Shown: piece after piece, positions 7,979 to 15,524 of the stretch
How the letters are laid out: each line of letters starts with the position of its first letter
Numbering within the stretch: position 1 is the first letter of the stretch
Assembly (NCBI GenBank): GCA_963757185.1
Contig: CAVWQI010000003.1
Coordinates: 310,001-374,000 of the forward strand
DNA: 64,000 nucleotides
Origin: JAQBQB01 sp963757185
GTDB taxonomy: Bacteria > Gemmatimonadota > Gemmatimonadetes > Gemmatimonadales > Gemmatimonadaceae
Reading direction: 5' to 3'
Program-made: the position numbers and the translations under genes
The notes under the pieces: generated by a model
Seen by the model: the letters and a program-made list of their open reading frames with translations, nothing else
The model's database searches: none
What the model was told of the DNA's origin: nothing

Positions 7979-8595
7979 CACGTCTCTCGTCCCTCTTCGT
8001 CGCGTGCGCGATCGTAGCCGGCCTCGCGCCGGCGTCGAACGCGCAGACGATGCCCGGCACCGCCGCGAAGGCGGCGGCGCACAGGGCAGCCGACGCGACG
8101 ACCGCGCACATCGAGGCGGAGCAGCGGCCGGACGGGCCTTCGCGCCCGACGGCCGTGGTCTCCACCGTATCGAACGGCGACGTCCGCCGCGACACCGTGA
8201 AGTCGCCGGGCAGGAAGCCGGGGCTGTCGGTCGGCACCAAGTCCGACACCGGCTCCGTGCCGCCGACGATCATGAGAGAGGAATACGCGTACAGCCGCGA
8301 CGGCCGCCGCGATCCGTTCTACTCGCTGCTCGCCACGAGCGAGCTGCGTCCGACGATCGGAGACCTGCGCCTCACCGGCATCCTCTTCGACCGAGCGGGC
8401 AACCGTTCGGTGGCCACGCTCCGCGACGTCTCGGCCAACAACGTTCAGTACCGGGTATTCGTCGGTTCCACCCTCGGCCGCATGCGCGTCAACGCGATTC
8501 GCATGAAGGCCGTGATTTTCACGATCGATGAATTCGGAACGACTCGCCAGGATTCTCTGTTCCTCGGCGATTCCACCAGAATGAGGGCAAAATGA
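7975..8595 (+). CDS. pilP: Type IV pilus assembly protein PilP
   Basis: A protein of 206 residues starting at the ATG overlapping the true pilO stop (ATGA). Residues 1-23 form a signal peptide (VACAIVAGLAPASNA); there is no lipobox cysteine at its end, unlike many PilP lipoproteins. A disordered linker follows, then the C-terminal beta domain starting RRDPFYSLL and continuing with GILFDRAGNRSVATLRD, characteristic of PilP. PilP links PilNO to the N domains of the PilQ secretin. The stop overlaps the pilQ ATG. It is in frame with the first part of pilO only because of the frameshift described there. Confidence 0.9.
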   Translation: MTRLSSLFVACAIVAGLAPASNAQTMPGTAAKAAAHRAADATTAHIEAEQRPDGPSRPTAVVSTVSNGDVRRDTVKSPGRKPGLSVGTKSDTGSVPPTIMREEYAYSRDGRRDPFYSLLATSELRPTIGDLRLTGILFDRAGNRSVATLRDVSANNVQYRVFVGSTLGRMRVNAIRMKAVIFTIDEFGTTRQDSLFLGDSTRMRAK

Positions 8596-10727
8596 TTTCG
8601 CACCGGACTCTGGCTACGGCGATGTTCGTCGCGGCCGGCGTGGTGAGCGGCAACGCCGTCGCCTCGTCGCACCGTACGGGCTCGTCGCTCCCACCCAACG
8701 ATGCGAAGGTGACCGCGCTGAGCGTGGTCCCCGACGCGGCAGCTCACGCGGGGGGCTCGCGTGCCGACGTCGTCATTCGCGTCGACGGTGCGATCTCTCT
8801 CAAACATTTCACGATGGCGAAGCCGGACAAGATCGTCATCGACCTGGCGGGCGCCTCGCTCGGCGTACCGGCCGGTGACTCCTACGACGGCGTCGCCCGC
8901 GGCGGCATCACGCGCGTGCGCTACTCCCAGTTCACGAAGTCGACGGTCCGCGTCGTGCTCATGCTCGACGCGCCGCACGCGTACAACGTCGCGCAGAAGG
9001 ACGGCGAGGTGCGCATCAGCGTCGACGGCACGATAGGCAAGTTCGATTCGTGGTCGATCGGTGCCGGCGCCGCGAAGACACGCGCCACCGTCACCGAAAT
9101 TGCTCCCGTAACGCCCGCGCCGGTCGCGATGCCGCCTGTCGCGATGGCGCCGGCCGCCAAGCCGCAGGCCGCGATGGCTCCGGCCGCGAAGCCGCAAGTC
9201 GTCGCGGCGCCGGTCACTCTGCCGGCTCGCCCCGAGTCGCTCCTCGCGACCGAACGCGACGTCTCGCCCGCGCGCCCTGAGATTCCGGCGTCTCGCCTGG
9301 CCTTCCGTCAAGCCGAGAACGCTGCCGGCGTGCAGGCCAAGCCCCAGCAGTCGCAAGAGCCGCGCATCAACGTCAACTGGGAAAACGCTCCGATCAGCGA
9401 TGTCATCGGCGTGTTCGCTTCGTTCACGGGGCGCACGATTCTCCCGGCCAAACAGGTCGGCGGCTTCGTCACCGCCAACATCACGAACCTGCCGTGGGAC
9501 GTGGCGCTCAAGGAAGTCATGAACGCCAATGGATACGACGTCTCGATCAATCCGGACGGCGTCATCGTCATCGACACATATCAGAACATCGCGGCGCGTC
9601 AGTCGACGATTCCGCTCCGCAACCGAACGATCCGGCTCAACTACGCGCGATCCAAGGCGGTCGCGCCGATGGTGGCCGAGCGTCTCACCCGCGCGTGCCC
9701 CATCATCCCCGATGGCACGCAGGCCGCCCAGCCGATCTCGAAGCCGGGCGCGAATCCGGCCGAGGCCACGGCGCAGGTCGGCGTCGTCATGAGCTTCACG
9801 TGCCCCGTGCGCGGTACGGTCACGGCCGACACGATCACCAACAGCGTCACCATCACCGACATTCCGAGCGCGCTCCCCGACCTCGAGGAGTACGCGCGCA
9901 GCCTCGACCTGCGTCAGCCGCAGGTGAACATCAAGGCGAAGATCATCCTCGTCGACCGCACGACGCTCGAGGGGCTCGGCCTTCGCTACGACCTCGGCAC
10001 GCAGCAGCAGTTCTTCAACGACATCGTGCCGCGCCTCGACTCGACGGGCACACCGCGCACCGACGCGGGCCAGATCCTGCTGGGCGGTAACGCGGTATCG
10101 GCGATCGCCAACGCGACCGCGCGCATCCCGAGCGCCGCGCTGCAGCTCGTCTACTCGACGGCGATGGGCAACTACAACTTCACCACGTTCCTCGAGGCGC
10201 TGCAGTCGAACACGCTCCTCGACGTGCAGGCCGAGCCGAGCGCGACGGTGCTGAACAATCGCACGGCGAACCTCACGGCCGGTACGGATGTTCCGATCCG
10301 CGTCATCGACGTCGCGTCCGGCGGCAACAACACGAGCAGCTTCCCGCGCGCCAACGTCCAGTTCCGCCAGACCGGCGTGATCATCACGGTGACCCCGCAA
10401 ATCACGGCGAACCACCAGATCCAGATGAGGATGCACGTCGAGAACTCGGACGTGCAGTTCCAGTCCAACGACGTGGGCGCGGTCTTCCCGACGCAGAAGT
10501 ACGACGGCGAAATGCTCGTCGCCGACGGCGAGACGACGGTCGTGGGCGGACTCACGCAGACCAGCGTGAGCGTCAGCAAGACCGGCATTCCCATCCTCGT
10601 CGATCTGCCGATCATTGGCCACCTCTTCGGCGTGACCAACCGCTCGGAAACGAAGCGCGATCTGCTCATCCTGATCACGCCCCACATCATCGATGACGGG
10701 CAGTCGCCCGACTCGAGAAATCCGTAA
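8592..10727 (+). CDS. pilQ: Type IV pilus secretin PilQ
   Basis: A 711-residue outer-membrane secretin. After a signal peptide (about 1-25) there is an AMIN domain (about 40-150, with VRVVLMLDAPHAYNV), which binds peptidoglycan, then an Ala/Pro/Met-rich linker with short tandem repeats of APAAKPQ (about 170-200). The STN/N0 and secretin N1 domains follow (ISDVIGVFASFTGRTIL onward), and the C-terminal secretin domain contains VPIRVIDV, GVIITVTPQI and GIPILVDLPIIGHLFG, ending in LLILITPHII. This is the full domain order of PilQ. Together with PilM-P it forms the trans-envelope pilus channel. The start overlaps the pilP stop. Confidence 0.96.
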   Translation: MISHRTLATAMFVAAGVVSGNAVASSHRTGSSLPPNDAKVTALSVVPDAAAHAGGSRADVVIRVDGAISLKHFTMAKPDKIVIDLAGASLGVPAGDSYDGVARGGITRVRYSQFTKSTVRVVLMLDAPHAYNVAQKDGEVRISVDGTIGKFDSWSIGAGAAKTRATVTEIAPVTPAPVAMPPVAMAPAAKPQAAMAPAAKPQVVAAPVTLPARPESLLATERDVSPARPEIPASRLAFRQAENAAGVQAKPQQSQEPRINVNWENAPISDVIGVFASFTGRTILPAKQVGGFVTANITNLPWDVALKEVMNANGYDVSINPDGVIVIDTYQNIAARQSTIPLRNRTIRLNYARSKAVAPMVAERLTRACPIIPDGTQAAQPISKPGANPAEATAQVGVVMSFTCPVRGTVTADTITNSVTITDIPSALPDLEEYARSLDLRQPQVNIKAKIILVDRTTLEGLGLRYDLGTQQQFFNDIVPRLDSTGTPRTDAGQILLGGNAVSAIANATARIPSAALQLVYSTAMGNYNFTTFLEALQSNTLLDVQAEPSATVLNNRTANLTAGTDVPIRVIDVASGGNNTSSFPRANVQFRQTGVIITVTPQITANHQIQMRMHVENSDVQFQSNDVGAVFPTQKYDGEMLVADGETTVVGGLTQTSVSVSKTGIPILVDLPIIGHLFGVTNRSETKRDLLILITPHIIDDGQSPDSRNP

Positions 10728-10747
10728 TCGAGCCCGGGACTCCTGCC

Positions 10748-13306
10748 ATGAACAGAGCAACTTTGGTCCGGCTGGCCGGGCTGGCCGCCGGTGTCGCCAT
10801 CGTCGCGAGCTGCGACACGACGGCGCCCGCGGGATCGGGGATCAACGTGTCGTCCAACGGCACCACGGGTTCGTCGACCTCCGGCTCGAACACCAGCGGC
10901 ACCGGCCCGTCGATCTCGATCGACTCGCCGACCGTCGGCACCCTGATCAACGTCGGTGACTCGCTCTACGTGCGAGTCCACCTGCACAGCGAAAAGGGGT
11001 TGAAGTCCGCCACGATGGAGGGCCTCACGGCCACCGGCAGCGTGGACCTCGGCACCTTCTCGCTGAAGTCGCGCTATGGTTTGCTCAGCGTTCCGAACGG
11101 CGGCGTGTTCCGCACGGGCCTGAAGGACACCACGGTCCGCCGCTACCTCAAGCAGACGAACCCGGCTGACACGACGGTCGACAGTCTCGTCGTCGTCGTC
11201 GGGGCGACCGACGCCGTCGGCGCGGCCGACACGGCCATGCGTTCGGTGTTCATCGTGGCCGGCCCCAAGGTGACGATCGTCGCGCCGAACAACGGCGACA
11301 GCATCCCGGCCGGCGTCGGCATCAGCGTTTCGGCCCGCGCGCAGAGCGGCAACGGCGTCGGACGCATCGACATTCGCGTCCAGGGCGAAGCGAACTGGCC
11401 GACGAAGCTCGACACGACGATTTCCCAGATTTTCTCCAACGGTCCGCGCGACGTGACGTTCTCGACGACGGCGCGGATTCCGGTCAACGCTCCGATTCGC
11501 GGCAAGATCACCGTGTCCGCGACCTCGCTCGATGGGAACAGGCAGCCGGGCGGCGGTCCGCCGGTCGTCGCGTTCGTTCGCTCGGCGAGCAGTGCTCAGC
11601 CGCGCGTCACGCAGGTCGTCTCGCCGAAGACGGAGTTCGCCGACTCGGTGACCGTCAGCGCCACCGGCGACGCGATCACGCTGCTCGGCGTCATCGTCCG
11701 CGACTCCGCCGGCAATACGCTACAGACGGATTCGCTGCCGCTCTCGCCGCCGTTCAACGCGAACGCCAAGGGACAGGTTCCGCTCAACCTGCCGCGCACG
11801 CTGCAGGGTCAGCGTCTCGGTATCACCGGATTCGCCGTCGACCAGGCCGGGCGCGTCGGATACGCCGTGCCGGTCAGCCGCGCTTCGTCCGAAGGCACGC
11901 TCGCCAACGCGCTGTTGGACACGACGCTGCTCGTCTACGGGCACACGTACGCGCTGCCGCAGCAGGGCACGATCGGCGACATCACCGTCGACGCGGCACG
12001 CGGCAACGTCTTCCTGTCGAACACCAACTTCAACCAGCTCAACGTCTGGCAGAGCTCGTCGAGCGGCAAGGGCTTCTCGTCCACACCGATCGCCGTCGGC
12101 TCGCTGCCGTGGGGCATGGTGATGTCGAACAACCCGGACACGCTGCTCGTGGCGAACTCCGGTGGAACGAACATCAGCCGCGTGTACATCGGCTCCAACG
12201 TCGTAGCCGGCATGCGCGAGGACCTCGCGCACCGCATCCTCACGCGCAACACGTATCTCTTCTCGGTCACCGTCACCCGCGATCCGCTCACGGGCAAGAT
12301 CCGCCTCACGGCGCTCGGCCCGATCAGCTACTCGGACCGCCCGCAATACATCGCGCAGGCCAAGGGCGGCCGCATCTTCTACTCGACGCGTCCGACGGAC
12401 GCCAACCCTGCCGGAACGCTTCGCTGGCTCGATCCGTCGCTCCCAGTTCCGGATCCGCGCCAGATCTGGCAGTACGGCACCATTCAGGAAAGCACGGTCG
12501 AGCAGTACGCGCTCATGAACGTCGACTCGATCGGCATCCTGCAGGCGCTTCCGAACGACACGGCGTCCGACCGCTTGACCATCTGGGACCATCCGTACGG
12601 ACAGAAGTCGGGATCAATCGTCGTCACCGACGCCGACCCGGTCCTTGCCGTGGCGGCGGCCGTCGCCGGCGGCAGCGACGCCGAGCTGATAGCGCACATC
12701 GACATCAACTCACTGGCGCTTCAGGATACGAACTTCGTCGCGGCCTCGGGTAACCGGCAGTGGATCGCGTTCGGTGAAGGCCACTCGTCGGGTGCGGGGC
12801 GCGTCGTGATGGTGGCGGATAGCGTAGGCGCGGTACCCAACTTCTTCTCGCCGCTCGTCACGATTCAGGACCTCACGGACAACGCGTCCGAGAAGAACTT
12901 CGGAATCGCGCTCGACAAGACCGGACAGACGGTCGCGTCGCACGGTCTGCAGTCCTACTTCGCGTCGGTCAGCGATCCGTTCCACCTCAGACTGCAAGGC
13001 AAATACGACTCGTTCGACGACGGCGCGGGTATCGCGTTCCATCCGGGCGCGAACGGCGTGCTCACTCCGCAGGATCAGCGGCTGGCGTTCGTCGGCTCGG
13101 CGAGCGGCAACGTCGAAGTCGTGGACATCGCCTACTACATCCGGCGCGCGCGGCTGCAACTGAAGAACCCGATCTACGGGCCGTTGCGCGTGTCGTTGCC
13201 GATGCCGGGCGACCCGGGCGACGTGATCCTCAAGGTCTTCGCGATCAGCCAGCAAGGCCTCGTCGTGATCGACCTGACGACGAGCGACATCAAGCCTGGA
13301 CCGTAA
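10748..13306 (+). CDS. Large secreted lipoprotein downstream of pilQ
   Basis: An 852-residue protein with a lipoprotein signal (lipobox VASC, Cys22) and a Ser/Thr/Gly-rich spacer. Residues about 50-400 are repeated beta-sandwich, Ig-like segments (for example GPSISIDSPTVGTLINVGD and GPKVTIVAPNNGDSIPAGV, both opening a new domain); about 400-830 resemble a beta-propeller. It starts 20 bases after pilQ in the same orientation, so it is probably the last gene of the pil operon. I do not recognise a named family. Possible roles are a pilus-associated adhesin, a secretin-stabilising lipoprotein, or an unrelated surface protein; context favours the first two. Confidence 0.7.
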   Translation: MNRATLVRLAGLAAGVAIVASCDTTAPAGSGINVSSNGTTGSSTSGSNTSGTGPSISIDSPTVGTLINVGDSLYVRVHLHSEKGLKSATMEGLTATGSVDLGTFSLKSRYGLLSVPNGGVFRTGLKDTTVRRYLKQTNPADTTVDSLVVVVGATDAVGAADTAMRSVFIVAGPKVTIVAPNNGDSIPAGVGISVSARAQSGNGVGRIDIRVQGEANWPTKLDTTISQIFSNGPRDVTFSTTARIPVNAPIRGKITVSATSLDGNRQPGGGPPVVAFVRSASSAQPRVTQVVSPKTEFADSVTVSATGDAITLLGVIVRDSAGNTLQTDSLPLSPPFNANAKGQVPLNLPRTLQGQRLGITGFAVDQAGRVGYAVPVSRASSEGTLANALLDTTLLVYGHTYALPQQGTIGDITVDAARGNVFLSNTNFNQLNVWQSSSSGKGFSSTPIAVGSLPWGMVMSNNPDTLLVANSGGTNISRVYIGSNVVAGMREDLAHRILTRNTYLFSVTVTRDPLTGKIRLTALGPISYSDRPQYIAQAKGGRIFYSTRPTDANPAGTLRWLDPSLPVPDPRQIWQYGTIQESTVEQYALMNVDSIGILQALPNDTASDRLTIWDHPYGQKSGSIVVTDADPVLAVAAAVAGGSDAELIAHIDINSLALQDTNFVAASGNRQWIAFGEGHSSGAGRVVMVADSVGAVPNFFSPLVTIQDLTDNASEKNFGIALDKTGQTVASHGLQSYFASVSDPFHLRLQGKYDSFDDGAGIAFHPGANGVLTPQDQRLAFVGSASGNVEVVDIAYYIRRARLQLKNPIYGPLRVSLPMPGDPGDVILKVFAISQQGLVVIDLTTSDIKPGP

Positions 13307-13319
13307 GCAAGAGTGAACG

Positions 13320-13338
13320 GGCCGCGCGACGCGCGGCC
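13320..13338 (+). terminator. GC-rich hairpin after the pil operon
   Basis: GGCCGCGC (13320-13327) pairs perfectly with GCGCGGCC (13331-13338) over a three-base loop, 14 bases after the stop of the large lipoprotein. No T tract follows, so it is a weak or Rho-assisted terminator at best. Confidence 0.5.
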
Positions 13339-13373
13339 ACGCGGACGGAGGGTGGGGCGCTAAGATTCACGGC

Positions 13374-14567
13374 ATGATCCTCCGTTTCACAACCGCTGGT
13401 GAATCACATGGGCAGGCCCTCGTGAGCATTCTGGAAGGAATGCCGGCGGGCCTGCCTCTGCTTTCGGCGGACGTCGACTCAGAGCTCGCGCGGCGCCAGC
13501 AAGGCTACGGCCGCGGGCGCCGCATGCAGATCGAGAAAGACGCCGTCGAATTCCTGTCCGGCGTACGCGCGGGCGAGACCATCGGGTCGCCCATCGCGAT
13601 GCTGATCCGCAATCGCGATTGGAAGAACTGGGAAGAGATCATGAATCCCGCCCCGGACGCGGAGCCCGGCGTTCCGCGCAAACGCGCGGTCACCCGGGTC
13701 CGTCCCGGTCACGCCGACCTCACCGGTCTCCTCAAGTACGATCGCGACGACGCGCGGGACATCCTCGAGCGCGCGTCGGCCCGGGAGACGACGGCCCGCG
13801 TGGCCGCGGCGGCCGTCTGCAAGCGCTTCCTTCGCGAGTTCGGCGTCTGCATCGGAAGCCACGTCGCGCACCTCGGAGGCATCGACGCGCGCCGGCCCGA
13901 TGAAATGCCCGCCGACATCAATGCCGCCGCCGACGAGTCGCAGCTTCGCACGCTCGACGCCGAGGCCGAGAAGCGCATGATCGAGAAGATCGACGAGATC
14001 AAGCGCGCGGGAAATACGCTCGGCGGCATCTGCGAGGTGGTCGCCGACGGAATCCCTGTGGGGCTCGGCTCGCACGTTTCGTGGGACCGAAAGCTCGACG
14101 GGCGCATCGGCGCGGCGATCATGTCCATCCCGGCCGTGAAGGGCGTGGAGATCGGCATGGGGTTTCAAGCGTCGCGCGTCACGGGCGCCGAAGTGCACGA
14201 CGAGATAGAGCCGGCGCCCGGCAGGACGCGCACGGGCAATGTCCGTCGTCGCACCAACCGCGCCGGCGGTCTCGAAGGAGGGATGACGACCGGGGAGCCG
14301 CTGGTCGTCCGCGTCGCGATGAAGCCGATCAGCACCTTGATGCGGCCATTGGCGACGGTGGATGTCGCGAGCGGCGAGTCGGCGTCCGCGGTAGCCGAAC
14401 GGAGCGATGTGACGGCCGTTCCAGCGATGGGAGTGATCGCGGAAGCAATGTTGGCGTTCGTGCTTGCTGATGCGTTCCTGGAGAAATTCGGCGGCGATTC
14501 GCTCGGAGAGACGCGACGCAACCATGACGCCTACCTTTCGCACGTCGCGGCCAGGATCGGAGGCTGA
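13374..14567 (+). CDS. aroC: Chorismate synthase
   Basis: A 397-residue enzyme catalysing the last shikimate step, conversion of 5-enolpyruvylshikimate 3-phosphate to chorismate, using reduced FMN. The N terminus FTTAGESHGQAL and the later GYGRGRRMQIEKD, RASARETTARVAAAAVCK and RTNRAGGLEGGMTTGEP blocks are family signatures for substrate and FMN binding. Length is normal. It overlaps the shikimate kinase gene downstream by 44 bases in a different frame, so aroC-aroK form an aromatic amino acid operon. Confidence 0.97.
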   Translation: MILRFTTAGESHGQALVSILEGMPAGLPLLSADVDSELARRQQGYGRGRRMQIEKDAVEFLSGVRAGETIGSPIAMLIRNRDWKNWEEIMNPAPDAEPGVPRKRAVTRVRPGHADLTGLLKYDRDDARDILERASARETTARVAAAAVCKRFLREFGVCIGSHVAHLGGIDARRPDEMPADINAAADESQLRTLDAEAEKRMIEKIDEIKRAGNTLGGICEVVADGIPVGLGSHVSWDRKLDGRIGAAIMSIPAVKGVEIGMGFQASRVTGAEVHDEIEPAPGRTRTGNVRRRTNRAGGLEGGMTTGEPLVVRVAMKPISTLMRPLATVDVASGESASAVAERSDVTAVPAMGVIAEAMLAFVLADAFLEKFGGDSLGETRRNHDAYLSHVAARIGG

Positions 14568-15087
14568 TCCGTCGAAGCCCCACGTGATTCTCGTCGGTCT
14601 CCCCGGCGCGGGAAAATCCACGATCGGTGCCGTCGTCGCCGAACGACTGGGGCGAACTTTTCTCGACCTCGACGTCGAGCTGGAGCGCCGCGAAGGACGG
14701 TCCGTCGGCCAGATCTTCGGCGAGGAGGGCGAGGGATACTTCCGCCGGAAGGAGCGCGAGCTCACTGAGGAGCTGAAGCTCGTCGGAAACATGATCCTGG
14801 CACCGGGCGGGGGGTGGATTGGTGATCCGCGGGTTGTTTCGCTGCTGCACCCCCCTGGACGCCTTATATACCTTAGAGTGCGTCCAGTGACGGCCCTCGC
14901 TCGTTTGGGGCCGGATCGGGTGCTCAGGCCGCTCCTTTCGCGACCGGAGCCGCTTGTCGAACTGGAGCGTCTATACCGCGAGCGGCGGGCGGCTTACGAG
15001 GCCGCCGACGAGACAGTAGATACGGAACTCTTTGGCTTGCAAAGGGTTATAGAGCGGGTGGCGGAACTTGCCTCGTTTTCGGGGTGA
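14524..15087 (+). CDS. aroK: Shikimate kinase
   Basis: A 187-residue enzyme that phosphorylates shikimate with ATP. The P-loop GLPGAGKST is followed by FLDLDVELERREGRSVGQIF (shikimate-binding DxD region), a FRRKERE Arg/Glu motif, and the GGGW loop. The LID and C-terminal helices (DRVLRPLLSR) are present. The chosen ATG overlaps the 3' end of aroC by 44 bases and gives a 17-residue N-terminal lead before the P-loop strand; a start a little upstream in frame at 14464 is possible but less likely. Confidence 0.92.
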   Translation: MTPTFRTSRPGSEADPSKPHVILVGLPGAGKSTIGAVVAERLGRTFLDLDVELERREGRSVGQIFGEEGEGYFRRKERELTEELKLVGNMILAPGGGWIGDPRVVSLLHPPGRLIYLRVRPVTALARLGPDRVLRPLLSRPEPLVELERLYRERRAAYEAADETVDTELFGLQRVIERVAELASFSG

Positions 15088-15202
15088 TTCTACGTTACCG
15101 CGGCAGCGGGGCTGATCGTCGGTCCTGAGGCCAGACGAAAGGAAAGATTGTTGGATTTCCTGGGCGAGGAACGATGCTCTGGCATCGTGTGTCCTCCCCT
15201 TC

Positions 15203-15514
15203 GTGCTTTCGGGGCTGGACGCCGCAGACGATCGGCTGACGGCCTCGGCAGGTGAGAATGGCGGGGCAAAGATTGCGATGATTTTTCGCGTGCTAGGACC
15301 CCACGAACGGGGCCGTTTCGCTCCCGAAGCGTGGGGACATTTGTTGGCGCTGAGCGGCTCGGGCGCGCTGAACGCGGCCGAGTTGGAGCACATCATAGAA
15401 CGGGCACTCGTGCAGATCGACGGACGGATCGCGCTCGACGATCTCCGGTCCCTCATGGAGGGCGCGGGATTCGTACAGCGCGGCGACGGCGATCAAAATC
15501 AGACGGTTCACTGA
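15203..15514 (+). CDS. Smg/DUF494-like protein, probably N-terminally incomplete
   Basis: A 103-residue protein from a GTG start. Its C-terminal two thirds (FAPEAWGHLLALSGSGALNAAELEHIIERALVQIDGRIALDDLRSLM) line up with the second half of E. coli Smg (DUF494), in which a helical segment carries the VIERVLAL and DDL motifs. Smg proteins are about 150 residues, so 45-50 residues of the N-terminal helical part are missing. The region 15088-15200 has open frames that could hold them in another frame, so a frameshift is possible. In many bacteria smg lies next to topA, as here. Function unknown. Confidence 0.6.
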   Translation: MLSGLDAADDRLTASAGENGGAKIAMIFRVLGPHERGRFAPEAWGHLLALSGSGALNAAELEHIIERALVQIDGRIALDDLRSLMEGAGFVQRGDGDQNQTVH

Positions 15515-15524
15515 ACACATCGAG

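Noticed and set aside
7360..8595. A PilO-PilP fusion protein
   Set aside because: The normal PilO ending and PilP signal peptide appear when one base is removed near 7840; the fusion is a frame artefact.
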